The notes: a model not told the origin generated them from the sequence alone. Counted from the first letter of the stretch, positions 36,497 to 47,349 are shown. The stretch is DNA of 64,000 bases from Belliella kenyensis (GCF_022549675.1 NZ_JAKZGR010000006.1:1-64000), one strand, 5' to 3'. Made by a program: numbers and translations.

Positions 36497-36645
36497 GTGC
36501 TAATTTATCCTTAGGATTCATTTTTGAACAGGAAATTCCTTGAAAAATTAGGTAAATACAGAATTTTCTAACTTTTTTTGATGAATACTTGCATTATAAT
36601 GTTTCCTGAATTTACTTTGTGACATCCTTTCACTTTTTGAGTGTT

Positions 36646-36759
36646 AGGATTTATACAGAAGAGGCGAAAGACAGGCTTTATGACCCTCTGGCAACCTGGA
36701 AAATCCAAGGTGCCAATTCCTGCCGAAAGAGAATATCCTCTCTCGGAAATATAAATTCT
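36646..36759 (+). promoter_or_regulatory. SAM riboswitch (SAM-I superfamily) for the methionine operon
   Basis: The conserved core is present: GAGGCGAAAGAC, TGGCAACC, and AAGGTGCCAATTCC at 36708-36721. All four helices can be drawn. P1 is AGGATTTATA (36646-36655) with TATAAATTCT (36750-36759). P2 is AGAGG with CCTCT. P3 is GGCA with TGCC. P4 is the CCGAAAGAG/CTCTCTCGG hairpin at 36723-36746. It lies 211 bases before metY. Known SAM-I switches turn methionine genes off when SAM is abundant. No clear terminator is seen, but AGGTG/CACCT can pair at 36850-36870. Confidence 0.9.
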
Positions 36760-36957
36760 TAACAAGATGATTTATATTCCACGTTTACAATTTACGCACA
36801 ATCCTTCAAACAATGCTGCTCATGCAAGTAGACCTCTAGTCTATATGCTGGTCTGTTTGATGTGTAGGTGATTTTTGACACACCTCCTTGTTGCTCCTAA
36901 GTAGCAGAAATTACGAAATAGGAGTTTTCCCATATGACAATTATATCAAACCTATAA

Positions 36958-38280
<1,323 letters not shown>

Positions 38281-38316
38281 GAACAGCTACCAGAATCTGT
38301 TCATCAAAAATCATCA

Positions 38317-39372
38317 ATGAATCTAGCAAGCCCTCATTTAATAGTAGATATGGCGCAGGAAACCTTTACTTACGAAGGTGAATTTCAGCTGGAATCTGGA
38401 GAGACTCTATCAGGTTTCCAGTTAACTTACACGGCACAAGGTCACCTTACTTCATCAAAAGATAATGTGATATGGGTAATACATGCCTTGACTGGAGATG
38501 CCAATGTGAATCAATGGTGGCCGGGATTGATAGGAGAGGATCAGTTTTTTGATCCCACCCGTCACTATATTATCTGCGCAAACTTGCTTGGGTCATGCTA
38601 TGGATCTACCAGTCCGCTCAGCACAAATCCTAAGACTGGAAAAGCATATTATTATGACTTTCCTAGCTTGACCACGAGGGATATGGCCAATGCTTTGGAC
38701 CTTCTCCGAGCACATTTGGGAATCAACCAGATCAATACCTTGATTGGTGGATCACTTGGTGGACAAGTGGGGCTTGAATGGGCTTATTTACTTCAAGAGA
38801 AAGTCAAATACACCATCATATTAGCGTCTAATGCCAAGGCTTCACCTTGGATAATAGGCTTTAATGAATCTCAAAGAATGGCCATTTCTGCCGATCAGAC
38901 TTGGGGAAGAAGGGAGAAGGATGCAGGTAAAAAAGGACTCGAAGCCGCAAGGGCCATAGCTATGTTGACTTATAGACACCCAGAAAATTTTGCAGAAAGG
39001 CAATCAGATAGTGAAGGGACTTTAGATCATTTCAGAGCAAGTACTTACTTGAATTATCAAGGGAAAAAGCTTGCAGATCGATTCAATGCCTACTCTTACT
39101 GGGTACTCACCAAAGCCATGGATAGCCATGATTTGGGCAGAGGTCGAGAAAATGTAGCCCATGCTTTGGCAAGGATTCCTTCCAAGGTTTTGGCAATAGG
39201 AGTGGACAAAGATTTACTCTTTCTCAAGGAAGAGTCCCAGTATGTAGCCAATAAGGTCAGTCGTGGAACTTACCGAGAGATTCAGTCTACGTATGGTCAT
39301 GATGCATTTTTGATAGAATATGGACAGTTGAATTATATCCTTACCTCATTTTACCTTGAAAACAATGAATAA
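38317..39372 (+). CDS. metX: Homoserine O-acetyltransferase
   Basis: 351 residues, alpha/beta-hydrolase. The nucleophile Ser146 lies in GGSLGGQVGLEW, and the His of the triad is in YGHDAFLIEY near the C-terminus. Family features NLLGSCYGSTSP and YLNYQGKKLADRFNAYSY are present. It makes O-acetylhomoserine for MetY. It starts 36 bases after metY and overlaps hom by 8 bases. Confidence 0.94.
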   Translation: MNLASPHLIVDMAQETFTYEGEFQLESGETLSGFQLTYTAQGHLTSSKDNVIWVIHALTGDANVNQWWPGLIGEDQFFDPTRHYIICANLLGSCYGSTSPLSTNPKTGKAYYYDFPSLTTRDMANALDLLRAHLGINQINTLIGGSLGGQVGLEWAYLLQEKVKYTIILASNAKASPWIIGFNESQRMAISADQTWGRREKDAGKKGLEAARAIAMLTYRHPENFAERQSDSEGTLDHFRASTYLNYQGKKLADRFNAYSYWVLTKAMDSHDLGRGRENVAHALARIPSKVLAIGVDKDLLFLKEESQYVANKVSRGTYREIQSTYGHDAFLIEYGQLNYILTSFYLENNE

Positions 39373-40588
39373 AAGAATTGGTTTGTTTGGATTTGGAGTA
39401 GTAGGACAGGGCTATTACCAAATCGCCAAAAAACACAAAGAACAGTGGACCCCTGATACCATCGTAGTGAAAAACAAATTCAAAAGAAGGGCTTTTGATC
39501 TTAAGTTTTCATACAATCCCCAAGAAGTATTTGATAAGAATCCTGATTATATATTGGAATTGATTTCAGATACAAATGAGGCCTATGAGTATGTTACCGA
39601 AGCACTCAAAAGAGGCATCACGGTAATTTCAGCAAATAAGAAGCTGCTTTCGGCCCACTTGCCTGAATTGATTCAGTTGCAGCGAGTATTTGGAGGAAAG
39701 CTACTGTATGAAGCTGCCGCCGCCGCGGGCATTCCTGTGATTACTACTTTAGAGACACATTTTGAAGAAGATGAGATCATTTCCTTGGAAGGGATTTTGA
39801 ATGGTTCATCGAACTACATACTATCTAGAATTTTCAATAATGGTCTCAATTTCTCCGAAGCACTAAGACTTGCACAGCAAAAGGGCTTTGCTGAATCAGA
39901 TCCAAAGTTTGATATCAATGGAAGTGATGTAGCCAGTAAATTGAATATCCTTGGACTCCATGCATTTGGAAAGTTCATAGGTGAAGAGCAGATTCCTACT
40001 TTTGGTATTCAGCATTTGGGAGAAGAAGAAATTGCACTGGCCAAAAGGCTTGGATTGAAGATAAAGCTAATAGCCAAAGCTGAAAGGGATTATAGAGGCA
40101 TAGCTGCTCATATCTTACCTACTTTGGTAGAAGAGCATAATCCTTTTTACGGTGTAGAAAACGAATATAATGCAGTAAAAATTGTCTCAGAACACTTACA
40201 AGAGCAATTCTATCAAGGTAAAGGTGCTGGGAGTCTTCCTACAGGAGCTGCTGTGTATGGAGATTTGATCAAAGCAAAAAATGGATTTGGGTACAGCTAC
40301 TCCAAAGTGAATTTTGATAAACCACTAGATGAGAAATTACTCAATTTGGGTGTAAGAGTTTTGATTAAAAGTAAAGCTGCAGCATTGATTGATTCAGTAC
40401 TTTTCTCACCAGAGCTCACTCATCAGATCGATGGTGTGATCTTCGCTGTGGGTAAAATCAAGCCAAAAAACTTCAATAAACTCAATGAGTCAGGTGAAGT
40501 GTCTATTTTGGCTTTGCCTGATAATTATGCTGTTGAAAGCATTGAGGCTGGATTGAAGACCATTCAAAATGCTGGAGAAGTCGTTTGA
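39365..40588 (+). CDS. hom: Homoserine dehydrogenase
   Basis: 407 residues from the ATG at 39365; a TTG at 39356 would add three residues but is less likely. NAD(P)-binding motif IGLFGFGVVGQGYYQ, GILNGSSNYILSRI, and the homoserine-binding KGFAESDPKFDINGSDVASKL. There is no aspartokinase fusion, and the C-terminal part (about 320-405) could be ACT-like. It reduces aspartate semialdehyde to homoserine, feeding MetX. It belongs to the SAM-controlled operon by its 8-base overlap with metX. Confidence 0.94.
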   Translation: MNKRIGLFGFGVVGQGYYQIAKKHKEQWTPDTIVVKNKFKRRAFDLKFSYNPQEVFDKNPDYILELISDTNEAYEYVTEALKRGITVISANKKLLSAHLPELIQLQRVFGGKLLYEAAAAAGIPVITTLETHFEEDEIISLEGILNGSSNYILSRIFNNGLNFSEALRLAQQKGFAESDPKFDINGSDVASKLNILGLHAFGKFIGEEQIPTFGIQHLGEEEIALAKRLGLKIKLIAKAERDYRGIAAHILPTLVEEHNPFYGVENEYNAVKIVSEHLQEQFYQGKGAGSLPTGAAVYGDLIKAKNGFGYSYSKVNFDKPLDEKLLNLGVRVLIKSKAAALIDSVLFSPELTHQIDGVIFAVGKIKPKNFNKLNESGEVSILALPDNYAVESIEAGLKTIQNAGEVV

Positions 40589-40627
40589 TTTTGTTTACAA
40601 AATTAAACTTTTAAATAAGACTCTTTT

Positions 40628-40671
40628 GTGCCTTTGTGATATTGGAGCTTTCTAATATATCACAAAGGCAC
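40628..40671. terminator. Perfect 15-bp inverted repeat between convergent genes
   Basis: GTGCCTTTGTGATAT (40628-40642) and ATATCACAAAGGCAC (40657-40671) with a 14-base loop. TTTT precedes it on the plus strand (a U tract on the minus strand is AAAA at its 5' side only), so termination is plausible but not textbook. It lies between hom (plus) and the DUF2147 gene (minus). Confidence 0.55.
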
Positions 40672-40728
40672 TAAGGGAATTATAAAGATTGAGCATCTAG
40701 TCTTCGAAGATAACTTATCTAGTAGAGG

Positions 40729-41169
40729 CTATTTTACTTTGGTCCATTCCACTGATTTGCCAGCTAAGGAGATGCCAATATATCCTCTTACATCTATCGT
40801 TTTATCGTCTTTTTTCTTGATCGTACAAGAGTAGGTTTTTCCACTGGAAGGGTCATAAATAGTCCCATTTTCCCATACCTTACCATTCCATTCAAAATCG
40901 CTTAGTAGCTCAAGACCTTGGATAGGTTGACCTCTCTTCGATTTATCAGAATTGTTTTCATCTACCTTTGGTTTTCCATTCTCATTGGGTTCTTTAAGCC
41001 ATACAATTTTGCCGCTATATTTATTACCTGATTTGAAAATCTTGATTTTCGCATCTTTTTCTGTAGTATACCATTCGCCTAAGATATCATCTGCGTTTTG
41101 CGCAAAAGATAATGAAGTCATAAACAGGCTAAAAAGAATTAAAAATGACGGGAAGATTAAATTTTTCAT
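40729..41169 (-). CDS. DUF2147 domain-containing secreted protein
   Basis: 146 residues. A signal peptide (1-23, ending SFA-Q) is followed by a single DUF2147 domain: DDILGEWYTTEKDAKIKIFK, a YSGKIVWLKEPNENGKPKVD strand pair, GLELLSDFEWNG, and the end RGYIGISLAGKSVEW. DUF2147 proteins are lipocalin-like beta-barrels of unknown function in the periplasm. Single-gene unit. Confidence 0.9.
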   Translation of the reverse strand: MKNLIFPSFLILFSLFMTSLSFAQNADDILGEWYTTEKDAKIKIFKSGNKYSGKIVWLKEPNENGKPKVDENNSDKSKRGQPIQGLELLSDFEWNGKVWENGTIYDPSSGKTYSCTIKKKDDKTIDVRGYIGISLAGKSVEWTKVK

Positions 41170-41268
41170 GATGTTAGTTTTAGTTATACTTCATACAATA
41201 CGGATTGAGACAAATTAGTTTTATTAATTTTTAAAAAAATCGGATATTCGCCAATCAAAATACTTGAA

Positions 41269-41931
41269 GTGAGAGATTTTAGGATAAGGTTAGGCAAGCA
41301 AAATTTGGAATTGATTCTTCTGCCAGAGCGAGTGATTTACATCCCAAGCTGGGGTGCTTTATTGATTGCGGATACTCATTTTGGAAAGGCGGGACATTTT
41401 AGAAAAGCAGGAATTCCCATTCCAGAAGCTCTCCATGAAGAGGATTTGGCAAAGTTGTCTACCCTTATAAGGGAGTTTGGGATTAGTGATATTTATTTTT
41501 TGGGTGATTTATTTCATTCTGAACTCAATGATTCCTGGTGGACTTTGATGGAATTCACACAACAGCATGAAAGAGTAACGTTTCATTTGATAATGGGAAA
41601 TCATGATATTTTGCCAGCATCTTGCTATCAGCATCAGCAATGGAAGGTATACGATGAGGGACTGATCAAGGAAAATTTTATTTTGACTCATGAACCTTTA
41701 GAAAATGTGCCTGACGGTTTTATCAACGTATGTGGTCATATTCATCCTGGTCTGACATTGCGAGGAAAAGGAAAGCAAAAAATGACTTTGCCATGCTTTT
41801 ACTATAACAATCAGAGGTTGGTATTGCCCGCTTACGGAAGATTTACAGGACTTGTTGGAATGCAAGGCACTTCAGAGGATCAATTTTTCGTTATAGCAAA
41901 TGATAAGATTGTAGAATTTTCTCCAGTTTAG
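41269..41931 (+). CDS. pdeM: Ligase-associated DNA-damage-response endonuclease-type metallophosphatase
   Basis: 220 residues, calcineurin-like phosphoesterase with a full metal set: D35 and H37 in ADTHFGKAGHFRK, D80 in LGDLFHS, N111/H112/D113 in MGNHD, H141, and H157/H159 in CGHIHPG. The THFGKAGHFRK segment is characteristic of PdeM, which is usually next to a DEAD/H-box helicase, an exonuclease and an ATP-dependent ligase. Those partners are not adjacent here. Start GTG at 41269; no earlier start is better. Confidence 0.85.
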   Translation: MRDFRIRLGKQNLELILLPERVIYIPSWGALLIADTHFGKAGHFRKAGIPIPEALHEEDLAKLSTLIREFGISDIYFLGDLFHSELNDSWWTLMEFTQQHERVTFHLIMGNHDILPASCYQHQQWKVYDEGLIKENFILTHEPLENVPDGFINVCGHIHPGLTLRGKGKQKMTLPCFYYNNQRLVLPAYGRFTGLVGMQGTSEDQFFVIANDKIVEFSPV

Positions 41932-42079
41932 CAGCTAACCTGATACATTTGTGAATGTATTTTGGGTTTAAAATAGAATAAGATTGGTTATCTACCATAA
42001 GCTGATTAATTTTGGCCAAATCTCATGGCAAAATAAGGCAGCATGATGAGCAAAAAAATATTTAAGCTTTAAAAGCTAT

Positions 42080-42970
42080 ATGAAAGGCAGATCAAGGAAA
42101 AAGACAAAAGTCGGAAAGTTTAAATTTATTTCAGTTCTATTTAGCACTACTTTGTCTCTTTTTATAGTAGGCTTGTTTGGAGTGATTTTTATCCAAGCGA
42201 AGTCATTGACTAAAATGATAAGAGAAAATATTGAGGTGCAAGTTTTTTTGAATAAAAACATAACAGATGCGAGAAAAGCGGAGATTGGCAAGCAATTAGA
42301 AGCCAAACCGTATGTACTAAAGAAGGAGACTGGAAGTTCGCTTACTTATATTTCACAAGAGGCTGCTGCGGAGAGTTTTTTGGAAGATACGGGAGAGGAT
42401 TTTACAAAGTTCCTAAATGACAACCCACTGAGAGATAGCTATACCCTTGCCATAGCAGAGGAATTTCAAACTCCCGAGGAAATAGAAGAGATTGTGACTG
42501 CTATACAGGATATGGATGGTGTGTTTGAGGTGACTTATATGTCTGATTTGGTGGAGTCTATCAATGAAAACCTGCTGAAGGTCAGCTTGATCATGGGAGG
42601 GTTTATAGTCATACTTATCATCACCGTAGTCATGTTGATCAATAATACCATTCGATTAGCCTTATTTTCACAACGCTTTTTGATCAGAAGTATGCAGTTG
42701 GTCGGTGCTACGCGAGGATTCATCAGAAGGCCATTTCTCACTAGAGCATTTTTCTTTGGAGCTTTGTCTGGTTTATTGGCGTCAGCAGTACTTTATGGGA
42801 TTTTGGAATACACCAAAGCGAATATTGATGGATTAGCCATGCTTCAGAATTATGAGTTGCTATACATTCTTTTCGCGGGGCTGGTTTTGGCTGGTGCATT
42901 ACTTTCACTGTTCAGTACCTTGAGAGCAGTTAATAAATATTTGAACATGTCTTTAGACGAATTATATTAA
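42080..42970 (+). CDS. ftsX: Cell division protein FtsX
   Basis: 296 residues. A cytoplasmic basic start, one membrane helix (about 20-40), an extracellular domain (about 45-170), and three C-terminal helices of the MacB-like permease, with the LVGATRGFIRRPFLTRAFFFG segment. FtsX with FtsE controls peptidoglycan hydrolases during division. ftsE is not adjacent, as is normal in Bacteroidota. First of a five-gene unit through ribF. Confidence 0.93.
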   Translation: MKGRSRKKTKVGKFKFISVLFSTTLSLFIVGLFGVIFIQAKSLTKMIRENIEVQVFLNKNITDARKAEIGKQLEAKPYVLKKETGSSLTYISQEAAAESFLEDTGEDFTKFLNDNPLRDSYTLAIAEEFQTPEEIEEIVTAIQDMDGVFEVTYMSDLVESINENLLKVSLIMGGFIVILIITVVMLINNTIRLALFSQRFLIRSMQLVGATRGFIRRPFLTRAFFFGALSGLLASAVLYGILEYTKANIDGLAMLQNYELLYILFAGLVLAGALLSLFSTLRAVNKYLNMSLDELY

Positions 42971-42974
42971 AAAT

Positions 42975-43181
42975 ATGAACAATCACCATCCTTTTCCATT
43001 CAAACGGAAAAATTACATCCTCATGCTTATAGGGATCGCGATAATAGTAGCAGGATTTACTATTATTGGATTGGATCCAGTACAACACGGTTTTGGTTTT
43101 ATGGGCTTGACCTTAGGACCAATCGTTGTTTTAGCGGGTTTTATTTTTGAGTTTTACGCTATTTTCCACAAAGCAGAATAG
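42975..43181 (+). CDS. DUF3098 small membrane protein
   Basis: 68 residues with two membrane helices separated by a GLDPVQHGFGFMGL turn. It matches DUF3098, a small inner-membrane protein that in Bacteroidota regularly lies between ftsX and uppP. The function is unknown; its position suggests envelope or division work. It begins 4 bases after the ftsX stop. Confidence 0.88.
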   Translation: MNNHHPFPFKRKNYILMLIGIAIIVAGFTIIGLDPVQHGFGFMGLTLGPIVVLAGFIFEFYAIFHKAE

Positions 43182-43188
43182 AAGATAC

Positions 43189-43983
43189 ATGGACATTATA
43201 GATGCGATAATCCTTGGGATTATTCAAGGTTTGACAGAATTTTTGCCTGTAAGCTCAAGTGGGCATTTGGAATTGGGAGCTGCGATATTGGGAGACTCCA
43301 AGTTACCCGAAGAGAGTATGATGTTCTCAGTGATTCTTCATTTTGCTACAGCATTGGCTACGATAGTGGTTTTTAGAAAAGATATAGCAGAGATCCTTAG
43401 AGGATTATTTCAGTTTCAATGGAATGAAGAAACTAGATTTTCCTTGAAGATTGTGTTGTCGATGATACCAGCTGCGATTGTTGGTGTGTTTTTCAATGAT
43501 CAGTTGGAGCAGTTCTTTGGAGGGAAAATTGTATTTGTGGGATGCATGTTGTTATTGACTGCCTTATTGCTATTCTTGGCAGACAAAGCCAAAAATACAG
43601 ACAAGCCAGTGGGATTTATAGAAGCAATCATCGTTGGTATTGCCCAAGCTATTGCGATTTTACCTGGGATATCTAGATCAGGTGCGACCATCTCAACATC
43701 AGTATTACTGGGTATTGACAAAGCAAAAGCAGCTAGATTTTCATTTTTGATGGTAGTTCCCTTGATTTTAGGGAAGATTGCAAAGGATCTTCTAGATGGT
43801 GGATTGGCTTACAATTCGGATAGTTTTGGATATTTATCAGCTGGTTTTATTGCAGCTTTTGTAGCAGGTTATTTTGCTTGTACTTGGATGATCGCTTTGG
43901 TAAGAAGAAGCAAGCTTACTTACTTCTCTATTTATTGTTTGATCGTAGGCCTGATTGCCATCGGAGCCGGAATGATGAGATAA
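43189..43983 (+). CDS. uppP: Undecaprenyl-diphosphatase
   Basis: 264 residues from the ATG at 43189, seven bases after the DUF3098 stop; an in-frame upstream ATG at 43147 lies inside that gene and is rejected. Family motif 1 is QGLTEFLPVSSSGHL (about 13-27) and motif 2 is LPGISRSGATIS, the two halves of the active site. It dephosphorylates undecaprenyl pyrophosphate, recycling the lipid carrier used by the polysaccharide genes in this window as well as by peptidoglycan synthesis. Confidence 0.95.
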   Translation: MDIIDAIILGIIQGLTEFLPVSSSGHLELGAAILGDSKLPEESMMFSVILHFATALATIVVFRKDIAEILRGLFQFQWNEETRFSLKIVLSMIPAAIVGVFFNDQLEQFFGGKIVFVGCMLLLTALLLFLADKAKNTDKPVGFIEAIIVGIAQAIAILPGISRSGATISTSVLLGIDKAKAARFSFLMVVPLILGKIAKDLLDGGLAYNSDSFGYLSAGFIAAFVAGYFACTWMIALVRRSKLTYFSIYCLIVGLIAIGAGMMR

Positions 43984-43984
43984 G

Positions 43985-44671
43985 ATGCAAGAAAAAGAAC
44001 CATATGGAGAAGTTTTTTTGATCAACAAGCCCCTAGAGTGGACATCATTTGATGTGGTCAAGAAAGTAAGAAATGCATTGAAAATAAAGAAGGTAGGACA
44101 TGCTGGAACATTGGATCCCTTAGCTACTGGTCTTTTGATAGTATGTGCAGGAAAACAAACCAAAAGTATAGAGCAGTATATGGGCCAAGAAAAGGAGTAT
44201 ACTGGAACTTTTGTTTTGGGTAAAACTACTGAGAGTTTTGACGGAGAAAAAGAAATCGTAGAGGTGGCAGATCCATATCACCTTACCCTAGAAGATGTAA
44301 AGAAATCTGCCGCAAAGCTTACTGGGGAGATCATGCAAGTACCACCTATGCACTCCGCTATCAAAATCGATGGAAAGCGTGTCTACGAATCCGCCAGGAA
44401 GGGAATTGATGTTAAAATAGAAGCTAGACCAGTTACCGTATCAGCCTTTGAGATTACTCGTTTTGAGCTTCCAGAAATTGATTTTAGAATCGTTTGTTCT
44501 AAAGGAACATACATCAGAAGTATAGCTAGAGATCTGGGAGAAGCACTTGAGGTTGGTGCATATATGTCAGCTTTGTGCAGAACAAGAATTGGTGAATTTT
44601 TGTTGAATGATGCATTAGAACTCCCCGATTTGATTACCAAAATTAAAGCACGCCTCGATGAGGATATTTGA
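43985..44671 (+). CDS. truB: tRNA pseudouridine-55 synthase
   Basis: 228 residues. The catalytic Asp is near residue 44 in GHAGTLDPLATGLL. NKPLEWTSFDVV precedes it, and VPPMHSAIKIDGKRVYESAR and CSKGTYIRSIARDLG follow. It lacks the C-terminal PUA domain of longer TruB proteins. It modifies U55 in the tRNA T loop. It begins one base after uppP and overlaps ribF by 14 bases. Confidence 0.95.
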   Translation: MQEKEPYGEVFLINKPLEWTSFDVVKKVRNALKIKKVGHAGTLDPLATGLLIVCAGKQTKSIEQYMGQEKEYTGTFVLGKTTESFDGEKEIVEVADPYHLTLEDVKKSAAKLTGEIMQVPPMHSAIKIDGKRVYESARKGIDVKIEARPVTVSAFEITRFELPEIDFRIVCSKGTYIRSIARDLGEALEVGAYMSALCRTRIGEFLLNDALELPDLITKIKARLDEDI

Positions 44672-45590
44672 AGGAATAAACAATTTTGTGAGCGTAAACA
44701 ATCCCGTAGTCACGAGTGGGACTTTTGATGGTGTACATTTGGGTCACCAAAAAATTTTAAAAAGAATCAGGAATATTGCAGATGATATAGGAGGGGAGAC
44801 TGTTTTGATTACTTTTTGGCCTCATCCACGATTGGTGCTTTACCCCAAAGAACACAATTTGTTGCTACTCTCTACCTTCGAAGAAAAAGCCAAATTTCTC
44901 CAAGAAGCAGGGGTGGATCACTTGTTGACCATTCCATTTACCAAAGAATTTTCACAATTGAGTTCAGATGAATTTATTCAAAAAATCATCATTGATACAA
45001 TTCAAACTCGTAAATTGGTCATAGGATACGATCATAGATTTGGCAAAAATAGAGAGGGAAGTTTTGAATTTCTGAAATCTAATATTGCTCAATATCCATT
45101 TGAATTGGAAGAAATCTCGCGCCAAGATGTTGATGATGTAGGAGTTTCTAGTACCAAAATTAGAGCCGCACTATGGGAGGGAAAAGTGCAAGTGGCCAAT
45201 GAGTATCTTGGAAGACCCTACGAGCTCAATGGAATAATTATCAAAGGCCAACAATTGGGAAGATCCATAGGTTTTCCTACAGCGAATGTACATGTTCCCA
45301 ATGATTATAAACTCATACCATGTGACGGTGCTTATGCCGTGAGAGTCATTGTCGAAGGCAATACTTTTGATGGAATGCTCAACATTGGTCATAGACCCAC
45401 CGTAAACGGTAGTAGCAGATCCATAGAAGTAAACCTTTTCAACTTTGATGGGAATCTTTATGATAAGCGAGTGTGTGTAAAATTGATGTCGTATCTGAGA
45501 GCTGAGGTCAAATTCGAAAGTCTTCAGGCACTCAAATCCCAGCTCAATAGAGACAAATCGCAAGCAATGGAAATACTTACCCATATATAA
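44658..45590 (+). CDS. ribF: Bifunctional riboflavin kinase / FAD synthetase
   Basis: 310 residues. The N-terminal FMN adenylyltransferase domain has [13 protein letters not shown] and [14 protein letters not shown]. The C-terminal flavokinase domain has [12 protein letters not shown] and [11 protein letters not shown]. It makes FMN and FAD from riboflavin. It overlaps truB, an order common in Bacteroidota and many other bacteria. Confidence 0.95.
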   Translation: MRIFEGINNFVSVNNPVVTSGTFDGVHLGHQKILKRIRNIADDIGGETVLITFWPHPRLVLYPKEHNLLLLSTFEEKAKFLQEAGVDHLLTIPFTKEFSQLSSDEFIQKIIIDTIQTRKLVIGYDHRFGKNREGSFEFLKSNIAQYPFELEEISRQDVDDVGVSSTKIRAALWEGKVQVANEYLGRPYELNGIIIKGQQLGRSIGFPTANVHVPNDYKLIPCDGAYAVRVIVEGNTFDGMLNIGHRPTVNGSSRSIEVNLFNFDGNLYDKRVCVKLMSYLRAEVKFESLQALKSQLNRDKSQAMEILTHI

Positions 45591-45600
45591 CCAATACATT

Positions 45601-46296
45601 ATGATTAATAAAACAGTCAAAAATGCCCAAGAAGCAGTTCAAGATGTTTTCTCAAATGCTGTCTTGATGTTTGGAGGTTTTGGATTGTCAGGAATACCTG
45701 AGAATAGCATCCAAGCCCTTTTAGCGATGAATATCAACGGTCTGACATGTATTTCAAACAATGCAGGCGTGGATGATTTCGGTATAGGTTTGATGTTGCA
45801 AAAGCGAATGGTCAAGAAAATGATCTCTAGCTATGTTGGAGAAAATGCAGAATTTGAAAGGCAGTTGTTGAGTGGGGAATTGGAGGTAGAACTCATTCCT
45901 CAAGGAACATTAGCAGAAAGGGTCAGGGCTGGTGGCGCTGGGATACCAGCTTTTTTTACACCTGCAGGAGTTGGGACAGAAGTAGCAGAGGGAAAAGAAC
46001 TTCGTGAATTTGATGATAAATTGTACTTGTTGGAGAGGTGGTTGAAGGCAGACTTTGCTTTCGTCAAAGCTTGGAAGGGGGATACTGCGGGAAATCTCAT
46101 ATATAAAGGTACTGCACGTAATTTTAACCCCATGATGGCAGCGGCTGGCAAGATAACCATCGCAGAGGTGGAGGAGCTTGTTCCAGCAGGAGAGCTTGAT
46201 CCCAATCAGATACATACACCAGGTATATATGTTCAAAGAATATTTCAAGGGAAAAATTACGAAAAAAGAATTGAACAAAGGACTGTAAGGAAGTGA
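45601..46296 (+). CDS. scoA: 3-Oxoacid CoA-transferase subunit A
   Basis: 231 residues, CoA transferase family I alpha subunit. [17 protein letters not shown] near the start, [27 protein letters not shown], and [23 protein letters not shown] are all typical of SCOT/ScoA. It moves CoA from succinyl-CoA to acetoacetate or a similar acid together with subunit B. It lies 11 bases after ribF. Confidence 0.92.
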   Translation: MINKTVKNAQEAVQDVFSNAVLMFGGFGLSGIPENSIQALLAMNINGLTCISNNAGVDDFGIGLMLQKRMVKKMISSYVGENAEFERQLLSGELEVELIPQGTLAERVRAGGAGIPAFFTPAGVGTEVAEGKELREFDDKLYLLERWLKADFAFVKAWKGDTAGNLIYKGTARNFNPMMAAAGKITIAEVEELVPAGELDPNQIHTPGIYVQRIFQGKNYEKRIEQRTVRK

Positions 46297-46589
46297 TAAG
46301 GTCCTTTGAGGGATTATAGTGAACAAAGGGCAGGAGAGTGCTTTTGATCATGTTGAAGTATAAAGGAAGGAAACGTTTTCAAAAATGAGGATGGATACTT
46401 TCATGGCAAGGAGCTTCTTAGATTAAGATTTCTCTACGGAGATTATAAATAAAATTCAATTTCCCAATCGAGTTTCAACTACAGATCTATCCAATTTTAA
46501 CCCAATTCAAAGCATATATTTTCCACCATATTTCAAAAACACTTCCACAACTATAAATCAATATTTAAACCCAAATAAAACATTTTGCC
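46297..46589. other. Gap between the CoA-transferase subunit genes
   Basis: 293 bases on the same strand without a recognisable gene, hairpin or promoter. The family's subunit genes normally abut or overlap. Confidence 0.5.
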
Positions 46590-47252
46590 ATGCTTACTAA
46601 AGATCAAATTGCACAAAGAATTGCCAAAGAGGTAAAAGATGGCCAGTACATCAATCTTGGGATAGGAATTCCTACCTTGGTGGCTAATTATATACCAGAT
46701 GATTTGGATGTGATTTTACAATCTGAAAATGGGTTATTAGGTATCGGGCCATTTCCAACCGAGGATCAAGTTGATCCAGATTTGATCAATGCAGGGAAGC
46801 AGACAATTACAATGACCAAAGGATCAGCGCTATTTAGTTCAGCTGAGTCTTTTGCTATGATAAGAGGAGGGCATGTCCAATTGACCATATTGGGAGCCAT
46901 GGAGGTGTCAGAGAATGGAGATATTGCAAATTGGAAAATTCCTGGTAAAATGGTCAAAGGAATGGGAGGTGCTATGGATTTGGTGGCTTCTGCGGAGCGA
47001 ATTATAGTAGCTATGCAGCATTGTAGTAAAAATGGTCAGTCAAAACTTTTGAAATCTTGTACACTTCCTATTACGGGCATACGATGTGTGGACATGATAG
47101 TATCAGATATGGCAGTACTTGAAGTTTTGCCTGAGGGAGGTTTTAAGCTGCTGGAAAGAGCTCCAGGTATTTCGGTAGAAGAGATAAAATCGAAAACAGA
47201 AGGGAAATTGATTATCGAAGGTGAGATACCAGAGATGAATTTTGCTAATTGA
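46590..47252 (+). CDS. scoB: 3-Oxoacid CoA-transferase subunit B
   Basis: 220 residues, CoA transferase beta subunit. The catalytic Glu is E46 in LQSENGLLGIGPFP, followed by GGHVQLTILGAMEVSENGDIANW and CTLPITGIRCVDMIVSDMAV. It is separated from scoA by an unusual 293-base gap in which no coding frame was found, so it may have its own promoter. Confidence 0.92.
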   Translation: MLTKDQIAQRIAKEVKDGQYINLGIGIPTLVANYIPDDLDVILQSENGLLGIGPFPTEDQVDPDLINAGKQTITMTKGSALFSSAESFAMIRGGHVQLTILGAMEVSENGDIANWKIPGKMVKGMGGAMDLVASAERIIVAMQHCSKNGQSKLLKSCTLPITGIRCVDMIVSDMAVLEVLPEGGFKLLERAPGISVEEIKSKTEGKLIIEGEIPEMNFAN

Positions 47253-47317
47253 AATACCTGTCTTAGGCTTCTAAATCAAATCAATCAAAACTTGAAGGAA
47301 CTCTGGGGCATCTTTTG

Positions 47318-47325
47318 TAGTTTTG
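47318..47325 (+). promoter_or_regulatory. -7-type promoter element of gldC
   Basis: TAGTTTTG matches the Bacteroidota -7 consensus TAnnTTTG, 24 bases before the gldC ATG. A partial -33 (CTTG, 47291-47294) is 23 bases away. Confidence 0.45.
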
Positions 47326-47349
47326 TATCGTCAAATTAAACACGAATAA

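Noticed and set aside
39356-39364. TTG start for homoserine dehydrogenase
   Set aside because: The ATG at 39365 gives the usual family N-terminus and the common ATGAATAA overlap with metX.
43147-43188. Upstream ATG for uppP
   Set aside because: It lies within the DUF3098 gene and adds residues absent from the family; the ATG at 43189 gives the typical start.
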